Shown one piece after another: positions 10,987 to 23,100 of a stretch of 64,000 bases of DNA. Position numbers and translations under genes: made by a program. Source of the DNA: Warburgia ugandensis (lineage: Eukaryota > Streptophyta > Magnoliopsida > Canellales > Canellaceae); assembly GCA_035236585.1 (NCBI GenBank), contig CP141136.1, positions 56,189,136 to 56,253,135 of the forward strand, read 5' to 3'. The stretch's first letter is position 1, and each line of letters starts with the position of its first letter. The notes under the pieces were generated by a model. The model was not told the origin of the DNA, did no database searches, and saw only the letters and a program-made list of their open reading frames with translations.

Positions 10987-12339
10987 CTTGAAAATCAAAC
11001 AGTTTCAAATTAACCAACAATAGTGTGTACAGCTCTGAAATCCAATCTAACGCGTCACTCCTATACTTTTATTGAAAAGATGTTGATCGGATCAATACAC
11101 TGTTACAAAGTCAAATTTGGAGATAGTCATCAATCCCAGGGAAAAAGATTCGAAGGAATTTATGGGTCTTGGACTGTTGACAAGTGGTTATACGATCCAA
11201 ATGGGTGATAAACAAGAGGGAAGCAAATAGTTTTCATTAGGGAAAAGACTACGTGTGAAAATTATTTGAATGTAGATCAGATAGTCCTTATTTTTCTAAT
11301 CTAACATGGATCTAAGAGTGAATCATTAAAAAATTTGTTTGTGTTCTTCACCTTGTTTGCTCAAGGCTGAATAGTGCCATTGATGCACTGTGGGCAATCC
11401 CTTGGTTGAAGGAGATGGCTGTAATCATCGATTACAGTTGATTTCTCTTTGATCTGATAAATAGATCCTAGATTTGATCTTTGATGATCAAATTATGAAA
11501 AGATTTGTCTGAGATTTGACAAAAATCTAAGAATATAGGAATTTTAGGGATTTCTATAACTAGGAATGTGTGCAAGTTCTAGCTTCGGTGTTGTCCAAAC
11601 AATTTGTTGGATAGCACCGTTGACCATATCTTGCCAATGACCTGAGAAGGGAAAACGTGAACAAATAAAAAGGGTTTTTGAGTTTTTTTTTTTTTTTTTT
11701 CCTAAATCGGGTTTCCATGCATAGAGAAAACACTTTATTTGTGATGTTCAGTCAGTTGACAGTAACCAAAGAGGGGGGAAAATTGCACGAATGAAGAGGA
11801 AAGAGAAGAGATAACTTATTGTTGGCTGCAGTGGATTTGCCAGTGACAATCTAAAGATGGGAAAGTGGAGAAGATAATTGCTGCTAGAGGGAGAGAAGCA
11901 GGTGATCGTCTAGTCAGGTGGCGTGATTGAGTGGTAGTGGAAGCTCCTTAGTGTCGTGCGATCATTGACAAATTGGAGAGGGAGAAGAACAGAGATCGAT
12001 AGATTGCTCTGGCCCATCAAGCAGTGTTAACCGAGTGCCCTAGCAAGCTAAAGAGGTAAACAAAAAATGGGTCTGTAGGGGAAGAGGGAGACGATGGTGG
12101 TTTGTTTGGGTGGCCCTTCTAACTGCAAGGTGTAGCACAGTCACCAAAATCTAACTGACGAGAAATGAAGAAGAGGACAATAGGTGGAGAAGTGGGAATG
12201 TTTTTTTGTGGTTTAAATAGGGGTGCATTAAAAAAAATCCTTTTATATGTAAAACGACTTTAAAAGGATACACTTTTTTATAAATTTTTTATTTTAAATA
12301 TATACAATTTTTATGTTAGTACTTCATATCTAATAATTA

Positions 12340-13800
12340 ATTAATTTAAAATGAATATATATATTTGGTTGACACTATAAGCTTCCAAAGTTTTACTTGC
12401 AGCCCGAAATATTGTAAAAATGCTCCTAAAGAAATAAAAATATGTGATAACCAAAGAAGTACAAAAGCTATCAAATAAAAGAGCACTAAGCAAAATAAGA
12501 TGATAAATTAATTATGTGGGAAAGTAGGTGTGTTAGCTTAAATTAATTATCCTGTCCATTTCATGAGCTATGTATGTGAGAGAGCATGGTTCTTATATTA
12601 AAGTTTTCTTGACACCAAATTTATATAATTCAAACTTTTGTCAATAGTTATTTTAAACAACTTTAAAAGTATACACTTTTAAAGTTAACATAGCTTCATG
12701 CAATCTTTGTAAGCACATATAGCTCATGACAAAAGAGCTAAAAATTATAATAATGAAATTAAGGTTCAGGTTCAAGATTCAGGGTTCAGGATTTGTGGTT
12801 CGTGGTTTAGGGTTTGGGGCTAGGGTTTAGGGCTCAAGGTTATCTTAGGAATTCATGGTTGAATTATACTTAATTTTAAATGAATATATGTAAATGATTG
12901 ATACTAAGCTTTTAAAGTTTACTTGGCGACAAAATATTATAGAAACACTCCTAAAGAACTAAAAATATGTGATAACCAAAGAAGTACAAAAACTATAGTA
13001 ATAAAAGAACATTAAGCAAAAAAAGATGATAAATTAATTATGATGTGTGTTATACTTTTAAAGTCATTTTTTTGAAAACGACTTCAAAAGTATTAACTTT
13101 TAAAGTCATTTTTTTAAAACGACTTTAAAAAAGTATTAACTTTTCAAAAGGTTGACTTTATAAAAATAATAATAATAAATAAATAAAAATGTTCAAAATA
13201 TATACACATTTTATGTTAGTACTTTACAATATCTAACAATTAATATACAACGAAACAAATTTTTTTTTTATATAGTTAACATCGATTCGTGCATTCTTTG
13301 TATATATAGTTCACTTATCAATCCATGCATATAGTTCTTGACAAAAGACCTAAAATTTATAAGTATGGAATTAGGATTCAGGGTTAGGGTTCAGATTCAG
13401 GATTTAAGGTTCATAGTTCAAGGTTCATGGTTTCGGGTTCAGGGTCAGGGTTCAGGATTCGGGGTTAGGGTTTAGGGCTCAAGGTTCATAGTTCAAGGTT
13501 CAGGGCTTAAGGTTCACGGTTCAAGGCTCAAGGCTTAAGGCTCAGGGTTCAGAGTTGAACTATACTTAATTTTAAATGAATATATGTAATTGATTGACAC
13601 TAAGATTCCAAAGTTTACTTACACCACAAAATATTATAGAAACACACCTAAAGAACTAAAAATATGTGATAACTAAAGCAATACAAAAAATTGTACTGAT
13701 AAAATAACATTAAAAAAAATTAAGATGAATTAGTAATTGTGATATGTATTTTATTCTTTATCTTTTTAAAGTCATTTTTAAAAAAACGACTTTAAAAGTA
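12340..13800 (+). repeat. Triplicated 0.55-0.7-kb segment in the CACTA right arm
   Basis: A block beginning 'GAATATATGTAA.TGATTGA' and running through 'AACTAAAAATATGTGATAAC' to 'AAGATGATAAATTAATTATG' occurs three times in the same orientation, near 12350, 12885 and 13580. Copies 1 and 2 are followed by a TTCAGGG-like array and subterminal-type motifs. The arrangement points to successive segmental duplication inside the element arm. Confidence 0.7.
13375..13556 (+). repeat. Degenerate TTCAGGG/TTTAGGG-like array
   Basis: About 180 bp of imperfect 7-mers such as GGTTCAG, GGGTTAG, GGTTCAT and GGCTCAA, including short runs of the plant telomere-type heptamer TTTAGGG ('GGGTTAGGGTTTAGGG'). A smaller related array lies at 12765-12845. 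The units are too divergent for a true interstitial telomere, and their position inside the duplicated CACTA arm suggests an internal minisatellite. Confidence 0.75.
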
Positions 13801-14055
13801 TGAACTTTTTAAAATTTTCCATTAAATATTTATTTATTTTCTTTCTGTACATTACAACCTTACATAAATGAACAATGAAATTGATCTTACAAACAGAAAC
13901 ATATATGATACATAAACATAACATCAACAAGGAAATCAAATTATTTTTTAATTACATACACAATGTTACATATTATTAGATCTTGTTAATACAAGATCAA
14001 ATAGTGAATCTAGTTTTTTATCAAAATCTGGCCTTGTATTTAGGTGACACCCATT

Positions 14056-14162
<107 letters not shown>

Positions 14163-14599
14163 GCGCACTTCAATTTTTTCAACCAAAAGTTGATGGTATT
14201 ACCACTACACTTCATCAAACCCTATTTTTGGGTGACAACCACAAATCATAATATTCTACCTTTCTTCAATAGTGAGGGTTAGAGAGAAAAGCAGTTATCA
14301 TTTTCAATGAAATCATACGATTAGTCTTCTTAACCCTATCATCTGTAGTGAGAAAACCCACATGATCTACAAAATGAAAACAAAGAGAGTTAGGAACAAG
14401 AAAGAAATTTGTTGTTTAAAAGAAGTTATGGTATACTTACAGTTTTTTCATGACACAAATAACCAAAATATAAAAATGGAAAGCCAGAAGGAAAAAAGAG
14501 AGAAGCATAAGAACCAAGGAGGAAGCCGTCATGACACCTGTGAGAAGAAGAGGATATAAGAAAAAATGAGATATTGAGAGCTATATATAAGCAAACAAG

Positions 14600-15210
14600 G
14601 ATTTTAGAAGTTATTTAAAACTAAATGACTTTTAAAAGTCTCTAACTTTTGAAGTTGGTTAGCAATAAACGACTTTAAAAGATATGGACTTTTGAAGTTG
14701 CTTATTGTAAAACGACTTTAAAAAGTCATTCCTGCATATTATTAATCATCCTACCAAATCTTTCTCATACTTTTAAAGTCACTTAGAGTAAACGACTTTA
14801 AAGGTCAATAACTTTTTTAAGTCATTTTCCTTTAAACAACTTTTAAAGTCTATTACTTTTAAAGTCATTTTTTATTAAATGACTTCAAAAGTCAGTTCTC
14901 ACTAAATATAATATTGCCACCAAATTTTTCGTGATACTTTTGAAGTTGCTCAAGTAAAACGACTTTAAAAGTTATTGATTTTTAAAGTCATTTTCTACTA
15001 AACAACTTTAAAAGTATATAACTTTTAAAGTCGTACATTAAACGACTTTAAAAACAAATAATTCTTTCTTCTCACCAGTTTTTTAAAGTCGCTTACAATT
15101 AAATGACTTCTTAGATCTCTATATTTAAAGTCGTTTATTTTCAACCAACTTCTAAAATGTTTATATAGTCAATAGTCATATAAGCGACTTCTTTATGCCA
15201 ACTTTAAAAC
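14600..15210. repeat. CACTA right subterminal repeat array
   Basis: Dense copies of 'CGACTTTAAAAGT' and 'ACTTTTAAAGTC' in both orientations, mirroring the left arm at 6930-7600, up to the terminal inverted repeat ending at 15227. It is the expected binding region for an En/Spm-type transposase supplied in trans. Confidence 0.8.
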
Positions 15211-15227
15211 CCTTCTATGTAGTAGTG

Positions 15228-17198
15228 TGTGTGTATATATATATATATATATTAAGTGGGGTGCACACACAAAAAATAATATGAAAAAATTTTACGAAAT
15301 TTTGGAGGGTGCCAGGGCTTGCTTTGCCTCCAATTTACTTTCGTCCCTGCCTCAACGCGTCACATATATCAGCTAGTTTTCAATTTTATCCTTTTTTCTC
15401 CAATTGGAAGAGTAAAGTTTCCAATGAAAAGGACAAAATTGTCGAAGGAGCACTTCTGAGTTTCAGACAGTTGCTTCTACATTCTTCTTCTTCTTTCTTT
15501 AACAACAAAGGAAACACCTAATGATATACCATGCAGTTACATCCCGCAGCTAAGCAATAGTACAAGAAGGATGAGAGAATATATCTGAGGCCGATAAAAA
15601 GAGATTGCAACAAAGCAGAATAATAGTTAATAAGTTTGCGGTTTGCGGTTTGAAGTAATACAAAAGGAACCAGACTCAAAAAGTTAGTTAACAACGTCCT
15701 TTACTTTAACTAAACTGACTTACATTTAGGAACATGAAATTTGGTTGATCTTAGCCAGGAACGACACGATGGTACAGCCCAGGGATGGAAGGCACATTTT
15801 TTTATGGGAGTGCGACCATTTCTTAGTTGAAACTCGGGAAAAACAGTTTTTAAGCTAACCAAAAACTCTTGAAACACTTGACAGATTCCTAAACACCCAA
15901 CGTTCTGAAAGTTTGTGGATAAGACTACTTTTATATGATTTCTACTTTCATATTTTCTAAATAGTGCAATAGAATATTTGTTAAGATATTAAAACTGTAT
16001 TTTGGCCTCGTGCAGGTAATATTCCTGACCCGACCAGCTGAAAATTTATTTAACTGATGAAACTGGGGAGTTGCAGCTACAAGTTGGCCAGGAACACCCA
16101 GATGGCTTTTAGCAATCACTAGGGGAATCTTACATTCATGTCACTAACAAGGTCAGTTTCCTAGAAAGTACTTGTTCTTCCTTCATTCACCTGTAGTAAG
16201 TCTTGGTGGGCAAAGGAGTGGGTCGTATCAGGAATTTCAGCATCACCTTCCCCAAATGACAAACAGAGAACTTGCATGACGCTTTACTAAGACCTCAAAG
16301 TAAAGAGTCGTATCTGAATAAATGATCGAAGACAACCTTTTCCTACTCAATTATTTTGATTACTTACAGACAACCCACCTTTAATCGCAACAATATACCA
16401 TAGAGTGCTTCCATGAACCATTTCGGTGATAGTCCAACTTTGCGTGATGCAACTCATTCGTGTTATTGCTGCAGCTTTGGATATTTAATAGGTAAGAAAG
16501 CACATGGACTGAATGACTCAAGCCCATCTGCTGTTTATCAATTTTTCTAACCCATCCGTTTTCAAGTACAACCTTTTAGACCTCATCCAATGCATATACT
16601 TTTTTACCAATTAGACATCCATTCCTGAAGCAATAACATGAATGGGGTGGATCACGCAGAGGTGGATCCAGAAAGTGGTCCAAGGACTAGCATTCTTATT
16701 TGTTTAGAAGGAATATTTTAGAGGTTCAAACTTGAAACATATTTCTATCTATGTTTCCTCTTATTTGTACTTTAACAACTAAGAAATAAACCTTCAACAT
16801 ATCCTGCTGTCACAGACAGAAGTGAACCACAAGGAAACAACATGACAAGCAGAAAATTTTCAGGTTGAAAAAGATTAATTACGATGTTTTCACTTTGGAA
16901 CTTGAATACGCGCACCAACCTCAATCAGGCTACTACTGATAACCAATTCAAACATTTCTAGTTTCATCAACAACAATAGATGAGAAGAAAATTTTTGCAA
17001 TGGCTCAGTCTAAGGGATGGTCTTGTATTCAAATGGACATGGACTTGTACAAGATGAATATGAAACAATATGATTACATAGCATTACAAAATGGTGAGAA
17101 ACAATGGTCCCTGAGCACACTCAGCGCTTTCAACCTTCATCTGAGCTATCCCAGAAGATGATTATCTTGTATGCTGTAGTTATGAAAAAAAATACCAC
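15228..17198. other. Intergenic DNA downstream of shugoshin
   Basis: It starts with a (TG)n(TA)n run (about 15226-15252) at the CACTA junction. The rest is unique-looking, AT-rich sequence with no convincing gene. The part nearest 17198 must include the 3' UTR of the shugoshin gene on the minus strand, but I cannot place its poly(A) site. Confidence 0.5.
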
Positions 17199-20100
17199 TT
17201 ACTGAGATCTTCTCATTTTCACCTTCAGAGGGATTTCTTTGTATGAGCAAACCTTCTCAGCTGCTCTGCGCAATGGCCTTCCTGTTGATGATCTACCTAA
17301 TATTGAGGTTCGATGCTGCAGTGTACTTGGGCCCTGTTCCCCTTCCTTCTTTGGTTTAACAGCATTGTTTGAAATGCTAGCAGACAAGGAATCTGACAGA
17401 GTAAGAACATCTTCATGCATGGTTTCTTCATTATGCAATTGGCAGACTGGGAAATTAGCATCTTCTATCTCAAATAAATCTTCAGTAGGTTCACATTTGT
17501 TCGATTTAAGCATACTTGATCGCCTTCGACATATTCTGTTAGCATAACATGCAGAGATCTTCATTCTGGATGTATTTGTAACTGGTAGTAAAAGGTAATA
17601 ATAAAATGAAAATGGCAACCGAGTGTAATTATTCAACAGATCAATACACATACCTTTTGTTGTCAAATGTTTCCTTTATTGCTACAAGCTGGGTAACAGT
17701 GCAAGGTTCACTTGATGCTGCAGTATATCCATTGTTCTTTAAATTAACAGAGATAAAAAGGATAGAATCAGAAAGTCTCAAGATCTTATGGGGTTTCAAG
17801 AATTACATTGGCTTCTCGGTTGGCCCCTCCTGTTAAGCTTACATTGCTTATTATTTGAGTCAGATTTATGGGATGCCTCCGCTATCTCCTGGTAGACAGC
17901 AGTTTTATCCTTTGATAGCAGAGTAGAACAAGTTAAGATGAATATAACTTAAACTTGCTTTAACAATGCTCAGTGAAACACTGAACGGATTAATTTGACA
18001 AACAGCTCACCTTGGTGCCAATGTTTTTGGACGTTTTGTTCAGTTTCTCCTGCAGAAAGAGTAAGTTTCCCCGCTTGCATAAGCAAACCACCTACAATAA
18101 CAAATTCAGACAATCTAAGCAAAAGTACAAATATGCTTACTGACCTCCAATTCTGAGTTCTTTGCTTTGAGCATCGCTACCATACATCCATATTCATGAT
18201 TTGATGCTTTTAGCTGTAAATGGATAAAACCAGGTTAGATACTTATGAACTTTCCCCCAATAGACTCTAGGGAGGATTAAAAATTATAGTCAACTTCACT
18301 TTCCCTCTAGGACAATGTCCCATAATTAAAGTGCCAAAAATTATGTAGTTATTTGGGCTATTGCCTTCTCATGGTTGGCATTTTAAATGTTTTCTATCGG
18401 ATCATTTAGCGAAAAGACTATAGAACCTTACGAAGACATATTCTGCATGTGAATGTCAAGGAAAATCAACAAGATCATATCTTCATTTGTTGCCCTTTTG
18501 ATGCGGACATATGGGGCTTAATCTCCAATCTGTTAGATATTCAACAGTTCATGCCACATTTGGTAGCCAATGTTCAGACAAAAATGTTTGGGCAAGAATC
18601 TGAGCAAAATAAATTTCTATGAGCCATTGCCAAAGTTTGGGCATTACAAAGAATGCAATATGTAAACTCAGTGTTCCAGACAATTTTCAAACAAAAAAGT
18701 TCTAAGCTTCTGTTCTTAAGATCTAACAAGGTTTTCATGGCAGAGTTCCCAAGAAATTGTTCTATAAAGGATTGTAGCATTTCAAATATGAGACCTTGTC
18801 CTAGATGGACTTTTCCACCCACAAGTATCATCAAATTAAATTTTGATGATCATGTTTCTTTGTAAAGACTTGTTTCGCTAACAATTTTCTACTATCATTC
18901 AAGGAAAGAAAAAAAAATCCTCCGATGCCAGGCCCAAGTCCAAATAAAAAAAGAGAGTTTTGCGGTGCCAACTGGCAAGTAAAACCTTTTTTGAGAAGTT
19001 GAAGATGATTTTGTTATTTTCTCTTCTTACTTGCAAATGAATATGCATATGTATATTAGTTTGTAAGTACGAAAAATAATAATGAAAATCATCTTTAGCT
19101 TCTTCAAAGTATGGCAGCCCTAACATGACATGAATCAATCACTAACATTTCCTCAAGCTAGGGTGTCCCCCGTAAGCGACGCATTGCATCAGATACCGGG
19201 TGCAGTGAAAGATGGGCAAGGGTTGCTAAGGCGTTCCACTAGAAGCGATGCACTACATCAGATCCTGAGTGTAGTGGAAAATGGGCAAGAGCTGTTAGAG
19301 CATCCCCTTAGAAGCGACACTCTGCATCAGAACACAAGTGCAGTGGAAAGTAGACATAGGGTCATGTCATAAGGGTCAAGAAAGTGCATGGAATACAGAA
19401 ACATTGACAAGTAAGAGTTTAGAGTTAGTAGCTACAATGAAATGTAGGACAGTCAACATAGCTTGTATTAAAGGGGCTAAAACTAGAGAAAACAATGGGT
19501 ATAAGCTCTATTACGTAGGAAAGGATAATAACAGAAATAGCATAGTAACAGTGGTAGATAAAGAATTAAAGGATAAAGTTGTAAATGTTAAAAGAACCAG
19601 TGATAAAATTATAATAATAAAACTTGTTCTAGGAGAGCAGATCATAAATGTTATAAGTGCATATGCACCACAAATAGGGTTAGAAGATATAAGCAAGAGA
19701 CAGTTTTGGGAAGATATAGAGAGAGTCATGCAAAAAATTCCCAACACAAGGGATACTTATAGGAGCACACTTAAATGGCCATGTAGGAAAAGAAAATGAA
19801 TGATATAATAAGGTATATAGAGGGTATGGTATCGAAAAACGAAATAAGATGGGGAGAGCTATCCTCGATTTTGCTTTGGCATATAACCTAGCCCTTGCAA
19901 GCACATTCTTTAAGAAAAGAGACAAACACTTTATAACCTTTAAAAGTGGACTCCATAAAAGCCAAATAGACTTTTTGTTACTTAGGAATACGAAAAGATA
20001 AATGTATAAGGATTGTAAGGTGATACCTGGTGAGAGTTTAACCTCACAACATAGGTTAATGGTTATGGATATCTACATTAAAATATGGAAGAAAGGAAAT

Positions 20101-23100
20101 GAACTTAATAGGTATCCAAAAACTAAGTGGTGAAACTTAAAAGGGGAGAAAATAACCTTACTAACAAATAAGTTGATGGTAGAAGAAAACTGGAACAATG
20201 AAACAGAACTAAATATCATGTGGATTAATATGGCCAAGTTCATTAAGAAAGTACAAAAGATGTCATAAGAGTATCTAAAGGTAAAAGGCAATTACTAAAG
20301 AAAACTTCATGGCCGGGTGAAACGGTATAAAAAGTTATTAAAAAAAATAGGTGTGTTTTAAAGCATGGTAGAAGATTAGAAATAATAAAAACTATGAACA
20401 ATATAAGAATGCCAAAAAGGTTTGAGGCTAAACTTAAAGCATGTGACGATCTCTGTAATAGAATTAGATTAAGAGAAGGTGAGAAACATGTGTTTAAACT
20501 TGCAAAAATAAGATAGCCAAAGGATAAGGGCTTAGATCACGTTTAGTCATCAGAAGTGATGATCAAAGGATATTAGTCAAAGATAACTAGATCAAACAAA
20601 GGTGGGAAAGTTACTTTCAAAAATTGCAAAATGACAATTGCCCTGAGAATATAGAGATTGAAAGTTCTATAAACCTAAATAACATTGGACATTATAGATA
20701 CGACCATAAAATTAGAATACCTAAAGTAAAAGAGGCCTTGAAAAAGATGAAATCAAGAAAGGCCCTGGGGCTCGATGGTATACTAATAGAGGTTTGGAAG
20801 TATATGGGAGATACTGGAGTAGTTTGGTTGACCAAATTGTTTAACAAGATTATAAAATATAAAAAAATGTCGGATGAATGGAGGAAGAACTTTATTGTAC
20901 CAATTTATAAGAATAAAAAAAGAAATATAGAGCTACACTAATTATCGCGGGATCAAACTTATGAGCCATACTATGAAACCTTTTGAAAGAGTGATTAAGA
21001 AGAGGCCAAGGCATAACCAAGAAGGCCTCGTAAAAGACCACTTTCGATACCTAGGATCGATGATTCATGAGAGTGAAGAGAATAAGAAGGATGTTACCCA
21101 GAGAATCCAAGCGGGTTGGAACAAATGGAGATGAGCATTTGAAGTTTAGTGTGATCAGCAAGTGTCACTCAAAATAAAAGGAAAATTCTATAAGATGGCT
21201 ACAAGGCCGGCCATGCTCTATGGATCAGAGTATTGACCAGTTAAAAAACATCATATTCATAGGCTGAGCATAGCATAAATGAAAATGTTGAGATGGATGA
21301 GTGGCAAGACCTGAAAGGATAAAATTACAAATGAAAACATTAGAGGAAACTTAGGGGTAGCACCAGTAGGTAACAAGATGAAGGGAGCTTAGACTTAGAT
21401 GGTTTGGACATGTCCAACGAAGACCAAAAAAGACACTAGTTAAAAGGAGTGAGGCAATGCAAGTAGAAGATTCTAAAAGGGCAAGGAAAAGGCCCAAAAG
21501 AACGTGGATAGAAGTGGTGAGAAAATATTTAAAAACTTTAAGACTAAATGAAGCCATAGTACTTAATAGAGGGAAATGGAGGAACAAGATTCATGTGGCC
21601 AACAACTAATTGAGATAAGGTCTTGATGATGTTGATTCAAGGAAAGGAAAAAAAAGAAAAAAATTATGGGAAACATTTCTAGAAGGAACCCCACATGATT
21701 GCAGTACATCACCTTCAACCATCATAGATAAGATGATCTAGACCATCTAGGCATAGGGTGCTAACGAGGAGACCCTGCTAAAACCAATAAAATCAAACAC
21801 AAACAATCTTAACCACCCAGCCACTGGACTTCTGTCCATTGATAACAATCAAACACTATTTTGTTCAAGGGGTCAGACCACCAACCAGATTATTAAGATT
21901 GTTTGATGAGGTAATTATGTACCATAGTCCATCCATACAGCTCACAGTCCCTTCTTTGTGGACTGGCTGGATTACCTCACTGAATACACAACAATGCGAA
22001 CTGTCCTGACGAGTTCATCACAAAATTCTGAAGTAAGCATCATCAAGTCTAACTCTTAAACACGCGAAAACTCCTATCCCATTAACAAGAGTTCACACAA
22101 CTTTGCAGTGCTATCAAAATACTTAGAAGCAACAAAGTTCAAAAGTTTGTCAGCTAAAACAAAATTCTTACCTTATCTTTTGCCAAATTAAGTTCCTGTA
22201 GAAGATGAAAGAAACACAATTAGAAGAACAACAGTAACACCTAACTCAAATGACCGGACAATGCTGAGAATCCCATTCCAAGTTTTAAAACACAAACCGC
22301 TAACATCTGACTGTTGACTTGTGCAAGCTGCCAATTCTGTTGACTCGCTTTCTGCAAGTTGAGTTTCAGTTTCTGCAACTCTATCCCACTTACCTCAATG
22401 ATTTTACTGGAAACCCACTTAAGAAAATACTCTAAAAAAGAAAAAAAAGATCTAAAACTAACTAAATCACATGATTCAAACTGAATTAGCAGGAACCATG
22501 AGCAGTAAAGCTTTCCTCTATAATACTGAGAAATTCCAAAATGGGTACACATCAAGAAACAGAAAGGATACGTTCTCTCAGCAAGCAGACTCAGAAGAGT
22601 TGTTCTTTCCTGGAAAATCACATACTCGGATGAGAAACCTTTGCCATAAAGAAGAAATTGATAAGATTAGGAACTCTTAACACCTTAAGGAGCTGCTCAA
22701 TGTATTCCTTGTAAGTGGGCTTTTGATTCCCATCTTTGGAATCAGATGATTTCTGATGGTGGGTATTGGTTATGTCAGAAAGGCGTTGTCTCATGAGGCC
22801 AACCAGAGAAGTCTTTACTGGCATTCTCTCTCTTTTCGTTGTCACGATTTTACCTACCACGATTCAAAGTAGCACAATTTAGCAAAAAAGTTCCCCCCCC
22901 TAACCCTAAGTGATAGAGAAATGAAGTTCAAGAAACTAAAAGAAGAAGAGACAACGAAACCCACAAAACCTTGAATTGTTCAGCATACAAATCCAGAAAT
23001 CTTGAAGGGCAAGAGATAGTGAAGCGAATTTGAGATGGGTATTACATAAGAACATGTAGAAGTGTAAATGGTGTTAAGACGAAGAAGAAGTAGGGAAGAG

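Larger units (their letters stand above)
19135..21665 (+). mobile_element. RTE-type LINE in SGO intron 5, with RT core deleted
   Basis: This LINE shares its family with the element at 0.2-4.6 kb but is on the plus strand, antisense to shugoshin. Order: a 5' leader with three 69-bp repeats (19175-19370), an endonuclease (about 19430-20090: 'RTVNIACIKG', 'NVISAYAPQIGLEDISKRQF', 'AILDFALAYNLALAS', 'SQIDFLLL'), the start of the RT (about 20600-20995: 'EALKKMKSRKALGLDGILIE'), then a jump from 'KPFERVIKK' straight to the C-terminal 'FRYLGSMIHESEENKKDVTQ' near 21040. The palm including the A-D-D box is therefore deleted. The C-terminal region ends near 21610 ('LNRGKWRNKIHVANN'), followed by an A-rich stretch to about 21665. 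Stops and frameshifts are frequent. The exact ends are approximate. Confidence 0.85.

Noticed and set aside
13375-13556. Interstitial telomere
   Set aside because: Only a few units are exact TTTAGGG. Most are variants, and the array is part of a duplicated transposon arm.
17239-17547. 102-codon plus-strand frame at the end of the shugoshin gene
   Set aside because: It is the antisense of the conserved shugoshin C-terminal exon, whose minus-strand frame has clear family motifs.
18574-18834. Minus-strand frame in the shugoshin intron
   Set aside because: Antisense of the L1 zf-RVT/RNase H fragment, which has family motifs on the plus strand.
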